A stretch of DNA of 27,476 nt from Mucilaginibacter sp. UBA4741 (GCA_002403905.1 DHIR01000231.1:1-27476); one strand, 5' to 3'. Counted from the stretch's first letter, positions 17,223 to 24,921 are shown. Numbers and translations are program-made. Notes: generated by a model from the letters alone, not told the origin.

Positions 17223-17315
17223 GGTGGTTTTTAGCAGATATACGCTCACAACACCTGCACAAATGGTGGTTACAGGTGCATAAACAGCGGCAATGTCAAG
17301 CGTATAAAAACCATC
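17223..17315. other. Nested stem-loop structure, possible structured RNA or terminator
   Basis: The outer arms GGTGGTTTTT (17223-17232) and AAAAACCATC pair. Inside them TACGC (17241-17245) pairs with GCGTA (17300-17304), and inside that CACCTG pairs with CAGGTG. The nesting of three helices is suggestive, but the internal loops are large and no folding was computed. Confidence 0.35.
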
Positions 17316-17558
17316 CGGCACCCGGTTCGTAAAACTTCTTTGGGGGGTAAATACAACTAAATCTGATAACTTTGGTGACACTATTTCGTCACTAAACAGG
17401 TGCGTAAAAACTTACTTAAAAGTCAGTAAAAGTGTACCAAACTGTATCATGAAATCAAATTCCTGAAATCAATTTGCTGATTACCACACACATGTGTAAA
17501 CAGGTGTACCAATGTGTATCACTGGGAGACATTCAATTTGGTACAGCAATAATAGCCA

Positions 17559-17590
17559 ACGTAAAACGTATTACGTCAAACGTACAACGT
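17559..17590. repeat. Five ACGT cores at a 7-nt period
   Basis: ACGT occurs at 17559, 17566, 17573, 17580 and 17587, exactly every 7 nt, in the word AACGTAA and variants. The array ends six bases before the stop codon of the minus-strand lipoprotein gene, the same kind of placement as the word-type inverted repeats. Because ACGT is self-complementary, the array can also pair with itself. Confidence 0.7.
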
Positions 17591-17596
17591 AAACAG

Positions 17597-17980
17597 CTAT
17601 TTCTTCTTCTCTTTGTCGGTATGGTCGTAAACCTCGGTCCGTACCGCTATTGAATCTTTACTAAAGTATACAATAAGGTTCTTTTTATGAGCCGGTTTCT
17701 TACGGGTAAACTCATAACTATCATCCTGGATCTGGTAGGTAAACTTAAGCGAATCGCGCCGCTGCGGGCTTCCTAACGAGTCGATGATCTGCCGGTAATT
17801 AAGTCCCTTTATATGGTGATTTTTTAACAGATCATCCAAAATTTCATTACGCAAGGGATAATCAAGCCCATCGCCATAGCTCCATTTTTGCCTGTCGAAT
17901 CTGCTGCCGTTGCCACAGCCGGTAATAGCCATAAAAGCCAATAAACATAATGGGATTTGAAGAAAGGTTTTTTTTATCAT
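17597..17980 (-). CDS. Small lipoprotein of unknown function, possibly BamE/SmpA-like
   Basis: The 127-residue product has a lipoprotein signal peptide with lipobox AITGC (Cys22), so it is anchored in the envelope. After the Cys, the segment LKNHHIKGLNYRQIIDSLGSPQRRD is reminiscent of the helix-turn GxxxxxVxxxLGxP of SmpA/OmlA (BamE-like) domains. Strands YQIQDDSYEF and NLIVYFSKDSIAVRTEVYDH follow and would complete a small alpha-beta sandwich. That relation is only a pattern match. The C terminus is Lys-rich (DKEKKK). The gene is divergent from the M28 lipoprotein peptidase, and composition is like the core genes. Confidence 0.75.
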   Translation of the reverse strand: MIKKTFLQIPLCLLAFMAITGCGNGSRFDRQKWSYGDGLDYPLRNEILDDLLKNHHIKGLNYRQIIDSLGSPQRRDSLKFTYQIQDDSYEFTRKKPAHKKNLIVYFSKDSIAVRTEVYDHTDKEKKK

Positions 17981-17996
17981 CGCGCTAATTTAAAAC

Positions 17997-18004
17997 CAAA
18001 ATTA
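17997..18004 (-). promoter_or_regulatory. -7 box TAATTTTG for the small lipoprotein gene
   Basis: On the minus strand TAATTTTG matches TAnnTTTG exactly and ends 16 bp before the ATG. No clear -33 box was found at the expected distance. Confidence 0.4.
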
Positions 18005-18051
18005 ATAAAGCCATTGGGTAAATTCATATATTCGTTAAAATCAAAATTAAC

Positions 18052-19698
18052 ATGGTCAAAATTATTTCCCGCTTGCTATTAGCCGGTACCGCTATACTGG
18101 CTTTTTCCTGTAATCAAAACAAACCTATTGATGAGCAGGATGGACTATCAGCATTTAGCAAGGACAGTCTTATCAAACATATCGTAACGCTTTCTTCGGA
18201 CGAGTTTAAAGGCCGCAGGCCATTTACTGTAGGCGAAGAAAAATCTATCGCCTTTTTGCAAAACACCTACAAAGGTATGGGTTTGGAGCCTGGCAATAGC
18301 GGCAGCTATTTGCAGGATGTACCCATGGTCGAGATAAGCCCGAAATCTGTTTCGCCGCTTAAAGTACAATCGGCAAAAGGAAGCTTCGAACTAAAAAACA
18401 TGGACGACTTTGTACTATGGACCGAAAGGACCGACACCGTACAAACCCTAAATAACGATGATATAGTATTTGCCGGTTTCGGCGTAATAGCGCCCGAATA
18501 TAAGTGGGATGATTATGCCGGTCTTAATGTTAAAGGCAAGGTGGTTATGGTAATGGTAAACGATCCCGGCTTTGAAACCGGCGATACCACCATGTTTAAA
18601 GGCAAAGCCATGACCTACTATGGCCGCTGGACCTACAAGTTTGAAGAGGCTGCCCGCCAGGGTGCTAAAGGTTGTATCATAGTGCATAATACAGATGCTG
18701 CATCCTACCCGTTCCATGTTGTACAAAACTCTAACGGAGGTGTTAAACTGTACTTAGATAAAAGAGCAAGCCATGCTTACCAACTAGCGCTACAAGGCTG
18801 GGTAACACACGAAAGCGCGGTTAAAATACTGCAGGCCGGCGGTAAAGATACCAGCGTACTGCATACAGCAAATAACCGTGGCTTTAAAGGTTTTGATATG
18901 GGCGTTAAACTATCGGCTACGCTTAAAGCTAAAGTGATTTTCAATAAGTCGCATAATGTTATTGCTAAAATTACCGGTACCAAGCACCCTGATGAATACA
19001 TTATTTTCAGCGCGCATTGGGATCATTTAGGTGTGGGTAAACCGGATGCAAAAGGCGATACCATTTATAATGGCGCGTTGGATAATGCCAGTGGTACTGC
19101 CGCCATATTGGAGATTGCCCGTGCATTTAAAAGCATGAAAACCCCACCCGAAAGAACTATTGTGTTTTTATCTGTAACCGCAGAGGAACAAGGCTTGTTA
19201 GGATCAGAGTATTATGGCGAGAACCCCATTTATCCGTTGGATAAAACGGTTGCTAATATGAATATCGATGGCATTAACAACATCGGCAAAACTAAAGATG
19301 TTACCATATCAGGCAGCGGACAATCTGAACTGGAGGATTATTTAAAAGCACAATTGAAAACAGATGGCCGTTATTTGGCACCTGAAGCTCACCCTGAAGC
19401 GGGTCATTATTTTAGATCAGATCACTTTAGCTTTGCTAAAGTTGGTGTTCCGTCTATCACCATTAGCGGCGGATTAGATGTAATAGGCAAAGGCAAAGAA
19501 TATGGTAAGAAAATGGAAGACGACTATACCGCCAACCGCTATCACCAACCAGCCGACCAGTATGACGCGGCAACCTGGAATCTTGATGGTGGCATGGAAG
19601 ATATTGAGTTGATATTTAAAATAGGTAAACGCCTTGCTTTTGAAACCACCTTTCCGCAATGGAACGCCGACTCGGAGTTTAAGAAGTTGAGGAAATAG
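18052..19698 (+). CDS. M28 family zinc peptidase, lipoprotein
   Basis: This is an aminopeptidase-like metallohydrolase of the M28 family with a probable PA domain insert, anchored to the envelope by a lipobox (LAFSC, Cys20). Domain order: a lipoprotein signal; an N-terminal domain with SSDEFKGRRPFTVGEE, a hallmark of these exported M28 proteins; a PA-like region around residues 130-260; and the peptidase core. The core has zinc ligands in IFSAHWDHLG (near 322), NGALDNASGTAAILE (near 345), TAEEQGLLGSEYY (near 380) and SDHFSFAKVGVPSI toward the end. It is 548 residues long, usual for the group. The likely role is extracytoplasmic peptide degradation. Its stop codon lies in the stem of the shared terminator with thrC. 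Confidence 0.93.
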   Translation: MVKIISRLLLAGTAILAFSCNQNKPIDEQDGLSAFSKDSLIKHIVTLSSDEFKGRRPFTVGEEKSIAFLQNTYKGMGLEPGNSGSYLQDVPMVEISPKSVSPLKVQSAKGSFELKNMDDFVLWTERTDTVQTLNNDDIVFAGFGVIAPEYKWDDYAGLNVKGKVVMVMVNDPGFETGDTTMFKGKAMTYYGRWTYKFEEAARQGAKGCIIVHNTDAASYPFHVVQNSNGGVKLYLDKRASHAYQLALQGWVTHESAVKILQAGGKDTSVLHTANNRGFKGFDMGVKLSATLKAKVIFNKSHNVIAKITGTKHPDEYIIFSAHWDHLGVGKPDAKGDTIYNGALDNASGTAAILEIARAFKSMKTPPERTIVFLSVTAEEQGLLGSEYYGENPIYPLDKTVANMNIDGINNIGKTKDVTISGSGQSELEDYLKAQLKTDGRYLAPEAHPEAGHYFRSDHFSFAKVGVPSITISGGLDVIGKGKEYGKKMEDDYTANRYHQPADQYDAATWNLDGGMEDIELIFKIGKRLAFETTFPQWNADSEFKKLRK

Positions 19699-19744
19699 CA
19701 TAAGCAAAAAGGCCACTTTTAAAGAGTGGCCTTTTTGCTTATGC
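19698..19744. terminator. Bidirectional terminator overlapping both stop codons
   Basis: A perfect 20-bp stem (19698-19717 with 19725-19744) around a 7-nt loop has core GGCCACT and flanking A5 and T5 tracts. The M28 stop codon touches the left arm and the thrC stop codon (19739-19741) lies inside the right arm. Confidence 0.93.
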
Positions 19745-21049
19745 GTTGTTTAATAGATAATCCTTAAACGCTTCAAAATCCTTACCTAACGCTACTGATT
19801 TTTTAGTCTTAGCATGTAACTCTTTTACCTGTGCAGGAGTATCAATATGGCTGGCAATTTCATCCGAAAACACATCCGGGAATTTGCATGGGTGAGCGGT
19901 AGACAAAAATATCCCTGCGGCTTCATCGGTAGGTACATCTTGCTGGTAATCTTTCAAAGCTTGCCAGGCAATGGCTGTATGCGGGCAAACCACATATTTA
20001 TAGTGATTGTAAACCGCGTTTATGGCTTTAGTAGTTTCTTCATCATCAAAACTGTAGCCTGTGATCAGCTTATTAAGTTGACTCATATCATCTTTAAACA
20101 TATCAGCAATGCGCACCCAGTTGCTGGGGTTGCCCACATCCATAGCGTTTGATAAGGTAGCTACTGATGGTTTAGGCTGATAAACGCCACTCTTTAAAAA
20201 CTGCGGAACAGTATCATTAGCGTTAGTGGCCGCAATAAACTGCTCAACCGGCAAACCCATTTTCCAGGCCAATAGCCCAGCACCTATATTGCCAAAGTTG
20301 CCACTTGGTACCGAAAATACAATCTTATTTTTACCTTGTTTTAGTGCTTGGGCGTAGGCGTTGAAGTAGTAAAAAGTTTGCGGTATTAATCTGGCAATGT
20401 TTATAGAGTTGGCTGATGTTAAACGATATTTCGCATTCAACTCATCATCTGTAAACGCTTGTTTAACTAATGCCTGGCAATCATCAAATGTACCATCGAT
20501 CTCTAAAGCTCTAATGTTTTGCCCGTTGGTGGTTAATTGCAGTTCCTGTATATCGCTTACCTTGCCTTTTGGATACAATATAGTAACACGCGTGTTAGGT
20601 ACTCCTAAGAAGCCCAAAGCTACCGCACCGCCCGTATCGCCCGATGTGGCTACCAATATGTCTAATTGCTTTTCGCCTTCTTCTAAAAAATAGCTCATTA
20701 TGCGGCTCATAAACCGGGCACCAAAATCTTTAAAGGCTAGTGATGGTCCGTGGAAAAGTTCCAGCACATATACGTCCTCTTCCAACTTAACAATGGGCGC
20801 ATAAAAGTTAATGGCATCGTTAATTATAGTTTTCAGGTCATCAGCCGGAATATCATCACCCAACAAGTTTTGTGCTACATGAAAAGCGATCTCTGGCAGC
20901 GTATAGCTATCCAAATTATTAATAAATTTATCATCCAACCGAGGGATAGTAACCGGCATATACAAGCCTTTATCCTGCGGCATACTATTAAATACCGCTT
21001 CTTTAAAACTTACGCGGCTTGATGTATTATTGGTACTGTAGAATTTCAT
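19739..21049 (-). CDS. thrC: Threonine synthase
   Basis: ThrC is a PLP enzyme that converts O-phosphohomoserine to threonine, the last step of the pathway. The 436-residue product starts MKFYSTNNTSSRVSFKEAV as usual. It has HGPSLAFKDFGARFMSR near residue 103, with the lysine that forms the Schiff base, then ATSGDTGGAVALGFLGV for phosphate binding, and FSVPSGNFGNIGAGLLA for cofactor phosphate contact. It is the last gene of the minus-strand operon after thrA and thrB, with a 104-bp gap containing a palindrome and a word array. Transcription ends at the bidirectional terminator overlapping its stop codon. Confidence 0.97.
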   Translation of the reverse strand: MKFYSTNNTSSRVSFKEAVFNSMPQDKGLYMPVTIPRLDDKFINNLDSYTLPEIAFHVAQNLLGDDIPADDLKTIINDAINFYAPIVKLEEDVYVLELFHGPSLAFKDFGARFMSRIMSYFLEEGEKQLDILVATSGDTGGAVALGFLGVPNTRVTILYPKGKVSDIQELQLTTNGQNIRALEIDGTFDDCQALVKQAFTDDELNAKYRLTSANSINIARLIPQTFYYFNAYAQALKQGKNKIVFSVPSGNFGNIGAGLLAWKMGLPVEQFIAATNANDTVPQFLKSGVYQPKPSVATLSNAMDVGNPSNWVRIADMFKDDMSQLNKLITGYSFDDEETTKAINAVYNHYKYVVCPHTAIAWQALKDYQQDVPTDEAAGIFLSTAHPCKFPDVFSDEIASHIDTPAQVKELHAKTKKSVALGKDFEAFKDYLLNNA

Positions 21050-21075
21050 TCTTTATATCGGATTTCGGATGTTCG

Positions 21076-21093
21076 TCCCGATAGCTATCGGGA
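21076..21093. repeat. Perfect 18-bp palindrome TCCCGATAGCTATCGGGA
   Basis: The palindrome in the thrC-thrB gap is perfect and is flanked by CGGATTT words. Similar CCCGATAGCTATCGGG sequences are common between genes in Bacteroidota, so it is more likely a dispersed repeat than an operator specific for thr. Confidence 0.75.
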
Positions 21094-21120
21094 TCGGATT
21101 TATTTTATTGGTCTATTTAA

Positions 21121-21153
21121 CATTCACTCATTCAAAACTCACTCATTCACTCA
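21121..21153. repeat. Tandem word array (ACTCATTC) abutting the thrB stop
   Basis: The words CATTCACTCATTC, ACTCACTCATTC and ACTCATT follow one another and end one base before the thrB stop codon. No inverted mate was seen in the gap, so this may be a half element. Confidence 0.6.
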
Positions 21154-22152
21154 TTACAAAACCTTCGGCCCTGCATCATTAATTGGCGATACGTACCCGT
21201 TCGATCCTATTTTAATTGTTGTTAAATGGTTCTGTAATTTTTGGGTAATGGAATGTGCTGTTGCTTCATCTTTTGTAAACGCAAAGACAGACGGCCCTGA
21301 GCCTGATATACCAAAGCTTATAGCGCCTAACTCCATTGCCATTTCGCGCATTTTGTAAAAGTCAGGTATCAACATAGAGCGCACCGGCTCAACCAATACA
21401 TCCTGCATGCTGCGGCCTATCAGGTCCAGATCGCCCATAAACAGGCCACTCACCAAACCAGCTATATTGCCCCATTGCGTAACGGCATCTTTCATATTTA
21501 TTTTTTGGCGGATGATCTGCCTGGCCTCACGGGTTGGCACATCAACATCAGGGAAAACAATAGCGCAATACAAACCCTTTGGATGTGGCAAACGTACCAC
21601 ATCAAGTGGCGCATAACTACGTACCAATACAAAGCCACCAAATAAGGCAGGCGCAACGTTATCGGCATGGCCATGCCCGCAAGCCATTTCCTCACCTTTC
21701 ATGGCGAAGGGTAGTTGGTGTATCGGGTCGCTGGTATCGCCCAATAAAGTTTTGGCAGCAAATAAACCCGCAACCGTACTTGCCGAGCTTGAGCCAAGTC
21801 CACTACCTATTGGCATTTTTTTATGTAGCTCGATATCCAAACCTAAGTCGGTACGGCCAATGCTTTCCAGATAATGTTTAACACTAACGCTCACCGTGTT
21901 TTTAGCCGGATCCATTGGCAGGCGGCCATCATCGCCGGTAATTTTACTTATGGTGATGCCCGGTTTATTGGTGACACGCATGATCACTTCGTCGCCCGGC
22001 GCATTGACCGCGAAACCCAGCACATCAAATCCGCATACCACGTTAGCAACAGTTGCCGGGGCAAAAACTGAAATACTGGAACTCAAGCCCCCCCCGCCCC
22101 CTAAAGGGGGAGCTTGGATGGCTGCTTTATTTTCTTGTATATTATTTTCCAT
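21154..22152 (-). CDS. thrB: Homoserine kinase with a repeat-derived N-terminal extension
   Basis: ThrB is a GHMP kinase that phosphorylates homoserine. The family start SISVFAPATVANVVCGFDVLGFAV is clear, and the ATP-binding glycine loop is PIGSGLGSSSASTVAGLFA. GSGPSVFAF lies near the C terminus. Counting from the ATG at 22152, the product is 332 residues; a TTG lies four codons further up. The first 25 or so residues (MENNIQENKAAIQ, then APPLGGGGGLSSS) are not part of the kinase family. They are encoded by the interior and left arm of a C-rich inverted repeat, so the native start was apparently lost or displaced. It is the second gene of the thr operon, with only 51 bp after thrA. Confidence 0.94.
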   Translation of the reverse strand: MENNIQENKAAIQAPPLGGGGGLSSSISVFAPATVANVVCGFDVLGFAVNAPGDEVIMRVTNKPGITISKITGDDGRLPMDPAKNTVSVSVKHYLESIGRTDLGLDIELHKKMPIGSGLGSSSASTVAGLFAAKTLLGDTSDPIHQLPFAMKGEEMACGHGHADNVAPALFGGFVLVRSYAPLDVVRLPHPKGLYCAIVFPDVDVPTREARQIIRQKINMKDAVTQWGNIAGLVSGLFMGDLDLIGRSMQDVLVEPVRSMLIPDFYKMREMAMELGAISFGISGSGPSVFAFTKDEATAHSITQKLQNHLTTIKIGSNGYVSPINDAGPKVL

Positions 22153-22197
22153 ATTATTCTTCAAAAACTCCCCCTTCAGGGGGCTGGGGGGTGAGAG
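22082..22197. repeat. C-rich inverted-repeat element invading the thrB 5' end
   Basis: CCCCCCGCCCCCTAAAGGGGGAG in the left arm (22082-22117) is mirrored in the right arm (22162-22197) by CTCCCCCTTCAGGGGGCTGGGGGG, with few differences over about 30 bp. Each arm also contains its own small hairpin. The left arm is translated as part of ThrB (Pro-Pro-Leu-Gly5). The right arm ends six bases before the thrA stop codon region. Confidence 0.8.
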
Positions 22198-22203
22198 CTA
22201 GTG

Positions 22204-24660
22204 CTAATTGGCCCCTACATTTATCAAATCTGCAAATACGCCAGCGGCGGTAACTTCGGCACCTGCGCCGGGGCCTTTAACAACCAGCGGACGCTCTTTG
22301 TACCTGTCGGTAGTAAATGATATAATATTATCACTGCCGGATAACATATAGAAAGGGTGGTTCTCATCAACCATTTCTAAGGTAATGGATGCTTTGCCAT
22401 CTTCCAACTTGCCAATATATCTTAAAACTTTTCCATCTGCTTCCGCGCGATTTTTAATATCGGCAAAGTAGGTATCTTCGGTTATTAACGTTTGGTAAAA
22501 ATCATCAACACTGGTTGCGTCTAGGCTGGCTTGCGGCAACATGCTTTGTATAGATACATCCGATGATTCCAGGGCATAACCTGCATCGCGGGCCAGGATT
22601 AACATTTTGCGCATAAAGTCAGTACCACGCAGGTCATCGCGAGGGTCGGGTTCGGTATAACCTTTTTCTTGCGCCAGTTTAACGGTGTCATGAAAATTGG
22701 CGTCGCCTTTAAAATTGTTGAACAGGAAAGAGATCGTACCAGATAATATGGCCTCTATCTTTTGTACCCTGTCGCCACTATTCATCAAATCTTTTAGTGT
22801 GCGGATAATAGGTAAACCTGCTCCGACATTGGTTTCGTAAAAGAAATCAACCCCATGTTGACGGGCGCTGTCCCTAAAAGTTTTGTATTGTTCGTATGAT
22901 CCCGAGTTGCCGATCTTATTACAGGTAACTATAGATATGGTCGACTTTAAAATCTCCTCATAAAAAGTAATAGGTTTAGGGCTGGCGGTATTGTCGATAA
23001 ACACGCAGTTAGGCAGATTCAAGTCTTTCATTTTGGCAATGAAGGCCGGTAGATCGGCTTGTTCGTTTGATTGATCAAGTGTTTGCTCCCAATTATCTAA
23101 CGATATGCCATCTTCATTAAAAACCATTTTACGGGTATTACTTATGCCGGCTATTTTAACCTGTATGCCGTTGTTGTCATGCAAGAACTGGGTATGGCCG
23201 TTTAACTGTTTAAATAACGTTTTGCCAATGTTGCCGGTGCCTAAACAGAAGGCATGAAGCGTTTTAGTTAGCTGAACAAAAAACGCATCATGCACCGCGT
23301 TTAAGGCTTTAGCCAGGTCATGCGATGAAACGATAACGGATATATTGTATTCTGATGAGCCTTGTGCAATTGCCCTAACATTAACACCATTACGGCCTAA
23401 CGAATGAAATAACTTGCCGGATACACCCGGAGTTTCCTTCATGTTCTCGCCAACTACGGCTAGTATGGCCAGGTCCTTTTCTATATCTACATGTTCCAGT
23501 TTTTTGGCGAGTAGCTCCAGTTCAAATTCCTGCTCAATTACCTGGCGCGCACGTTCGGTATCACCCGGCGATACGGCAAAGGTTATGCTATGTTCTGATG
23601 ATGATTGCGTAATTAATATCACGTTGATCTGCTCTCGCGCCAGCAAAGAAAACAACCTGCCGCTAAAGCCAGATTTACCCACCATGCCGCTACCCTCCAC
23701 ATTTAATATACTGATGTTATTGATTGACGATATACCCTTTATAGCCAGGTTGGATGGCTTGCAAACATGCTGAATAATAGTCCCCTCAAAATCCGGCTCG
23801 AAAGTATTTTTTATAACGATAGGGATCTTCTTTAAAAAAGCCGGTATCATGGTTGGCGGGTAGATAACCTTCGCGCCGAAGTAGGATAATTCCATCGCTT
23901 CGGTATAAGTAAGCTCGGTTAGCGAGAATGCTTTTTTAACCATACGCGGGTCGGCGGTCATCATGCCGTTAACGTCTGTCCATATCTGTATTTCGCCGGC
24001 ATTAAGCGCCGCGCCGAATATAGCTGCGGTGTAATCACTGCCGCCACGGCCCAGGGTTGTTATCTGTCCCTCGTCATTACTGGCTATAAAGCCGGTAACA
24101 AATAGCACTTTGCCTTTATTTTCCTGGTAAAGCCCACGGATCAATTGTTCGGTTAACTCGGTATTTACTTTGGCTTGCCCGAATGAGCTATCGGTTTTTA
24201 TAATTTCTGATGCATCCACAAAAACCGCCGGCATATATTGGGCCGCAATCTTGCTGATCATTAAGGTTGAGCAGCGCTCGCCATAACTTAATACAAGGTC
24301 GCGGGTTTTTGGTGTAAGCTCGCGTAAGGTTAATATGCCTTGCAGCAATTCTTCTAAATGATTAAAGTTGATTTTCAGGCGGGTTAAAGCCGGGTTTTGA
24401 TCCCGAATTTCTAACAGCGCTTTTACAATCTCGAAATGGCGTTTTTCCAGATCGGCCAATTGCGGGGCAAAATCATTGCCTTTGGCGGCATCTTCTGCCA
24501 TAGCAATAAGCAGGTTGGTTACGCCGCTCATAGCCGATAATACAACTACCGGCTGATCTGCACCGGCTTTAACCTCATTCTCCTTATGGAGAATGTTTAA
24601 CAGGGTTTGAATACTTTGAGCCGAACCTACGGATGTCCCGCCAAATTTTAAGATCTTCAT
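22204..24660 (-). CDS. thrA: Bifunctional aspartokinase / homoserine dehydrogenase
   Basis: ThrA carries out the first and third steps from aspartate to homoserine. The product, 818 residues from the ATG at 24660, has an aspartokinase domain (KFGGTSVGS at residues 4-12, with FVTGFIAS and TTLGRGGSDYTAA further on). Two ACT repeats follow around 310-460 (SILNVEGSGMVGKSGFSGRLF and ILAVVGENMKETPGVSGKLF). Then comes an NADP-binding homoserine dehydrogenase (LGTGNIGKTLFKQL near 472, the catalytic-domain signature near the middle, RDDLRGTDFMRKMLILAR near 670). The open frame continues 18 codons upstream, but these lie in the attenuator stem, so the later ATG is chosen. It is the first structural gene of the operon and is controlled by thrL. 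Confidence 0.97.
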   Translation of the reverse strand: MKILKFGGTSVGSAQSIQTLLNILHKENEVKAGADQPVVVLSAMSGVTNLLIAMAEDAAKGNDFAPQLADLEKRHFEIVKALLEIRDQNPALTRLKINFNHLEELLQGILTLRELTPKTRDLVLSYGERCSTLMISKIAAQYMPAVFVDASEIIKTDSSFGQAKVNTELTEQLIRGLYQENKGKVLFVTGFIASNDEGQITTLGRGGSDYTAAIFGAALNAGEIQIWTDVNGMMTADPRMVKKAFSLTELTYTEAMELSYFGAKVIYPPTMIPAFLKKIPIVIKNTFEPDFEGTIIQHVCKPSNLAIKGISSINNISILNVEGSGMVGKSGFSGRLFSLLAREQINVILITQSSSEHSITFAVSPGDTERARQVIEQEFELELLAKKLEHVDIEKDLAILAVVGENMKETPGVSGKLFHSLGRNGVNVRAIAQGSSEYNISVIVSSHDLAKALNAVHDAFFVQLTKTLHAFCLGTGNIGKTLFKQLNGHTQFLHDNNGIQVKIAGISNTRKMVFNEDGISLDNWEQTLDQSNEQADLPAFIAKMKDLNLPNCVFIDNTASPKPITFYEEILKSTISIVTCNKIGNSGSYEQYKTFRDSARQHGVDFFYETNVGAGLPIIRTLKDLMNSGDRVQKIEAILSGTISFLFNNFKGDANFHDTVKLAQEKGYTEPDPRDDLRGTDFMRKMLILARDAGYALESSDVSIQSMLPQASLDATSVDDFYQTLITEDTYFADIKNRAEADGKVLRYIGKLEDGKASITLEMVDENHPFYMLSGSDNIISFTTDRYKERPLVVKGPGAGAEVTAAGVFADLINVGAN

Positions 24661-24681
24661 TACAGGGTTATTTAAAATAAA

Positions 24682-24711
24682 AACGCCTTCCTCTGTTTGG
24701 AGGAAGGCGTT
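24682..24711 (-). terminator. Attenuator terminator of the thr operon
   Basis: On the minus strand AACGCCTTCCTC pairs perfectly with GAGGAAGGCGTT around a 6-nt loop (24711 to 24682), followed by a T-rich tract. It lies between the leader peptide and thrA. The first arm plus one loop base (CTTCCTCC at 24706-24699) can instead pair with GGAGGAAG (24759-24752) at the end of thrL, giving an antiterminator. This is the standard layout of amino-acid attenuation. Confidence 0.9.
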
Positions 24712-24747
24712 CATGTGGTTTTTATTTTTATGTTTTATACCATACGA

Positions 24748-24813
24748 TTATCTTCCTCCCGGGCTTTTGCCGGTGGTTGTAGTCGTTGTTGGTGTTGTGT
24801 TTATCAGTTTCAT
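24748..24813 (-). CDS. thrL: thr operon leader peptide, 21 residues
   Basis: The short frame reads MKLINTT, then P, then six Thr, then GKSPGGR and TAA. Eight of its 21 residues are Thr and one is Ile, the amino acids expected to signal threonine status (as in the E. coli leader, which has Thr and Ile codons). Stalling at the Thr run would leave the GGAGGAAG segment downstream free to pair with the terminator arm and allow readthrough into thrA. A ribosome reaching the stop codon would cover it and favour termination. The peptide itself probably has no other job. Confidence 0.9.
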   Translation of the reverse strand: MKLINTTPTTTTTTGKSPGGR

Positions 24814-24822
24814 ATAATGTCT

Positions 24823-24855
24823 GTAAAGTAAGTAGATATTTTTTTAATAAGCAAG
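24823..24855 (-). promoter_or_regulatory. Probable thr operon promoter
   Basis: On the minus strand CTTG (24855-24852), a 21-bp gap and TACTTTAC (24830-24823) resemble TTTG and TAnnTTTG. The start of RNA would lie only a few bases upstream of thrL. Both boxes are imperfect. Confidence 0.45.
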
Positions 24856-24890
24856 GATAAAATAAAAATTATTTACTGTATATAAAAAAG

Positions 24891-24921
24891 TATATCTATA
24901 TTTGATATATAAATAGATATA
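24891..24921 (+). promoter_or_regulatory. Promoter and operator-like dyad of the toxin-antitoxin pair
   Basis: TATATCTAT (24891-24899) and ATAGATATA (24913-24921) form a perfect 9-bp inverted repeat with centres about two helical turns apart. It overlaps an exact -7 box, TATATTTG (24897-24904), with TTTA 21 bp upstream (24872-24875). Ribbon-helix-helix antitoxins usually bind such dyads and repress their own operon, so autoregulation is likely. Confidence 0.65.

Larger units (their letters stand above)
17000..17596. other. Gene-free stretch of about 600 bp
   Basis: It opens with nine C residues (17000-17008) directly after the ASCH stop. A 65-codon open frame at 17020-17217 has no recognisable protein character and is not called. 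The stretch holds a nested stem-loop region (17223-17315), repeated words TAAACAGGTG (near 17394 and 17488), the 9-bp inverse pair TGTACCAAA/TTTGGTACA (17433-17441 and 17537-17545), and a 7-nt ACGT array at its end. No gene was found on either strand. Degraded mobile DNA is possible. Confidence 0.6.

Noticed and set aside
24661..24714. An 18-codon upstream extension of thrA starting at an ATG
   Set aside because: It is encoded by the attenuator stem and T tract. The family start KILKFGGTSVGS follows directly after the ATG at 24660.
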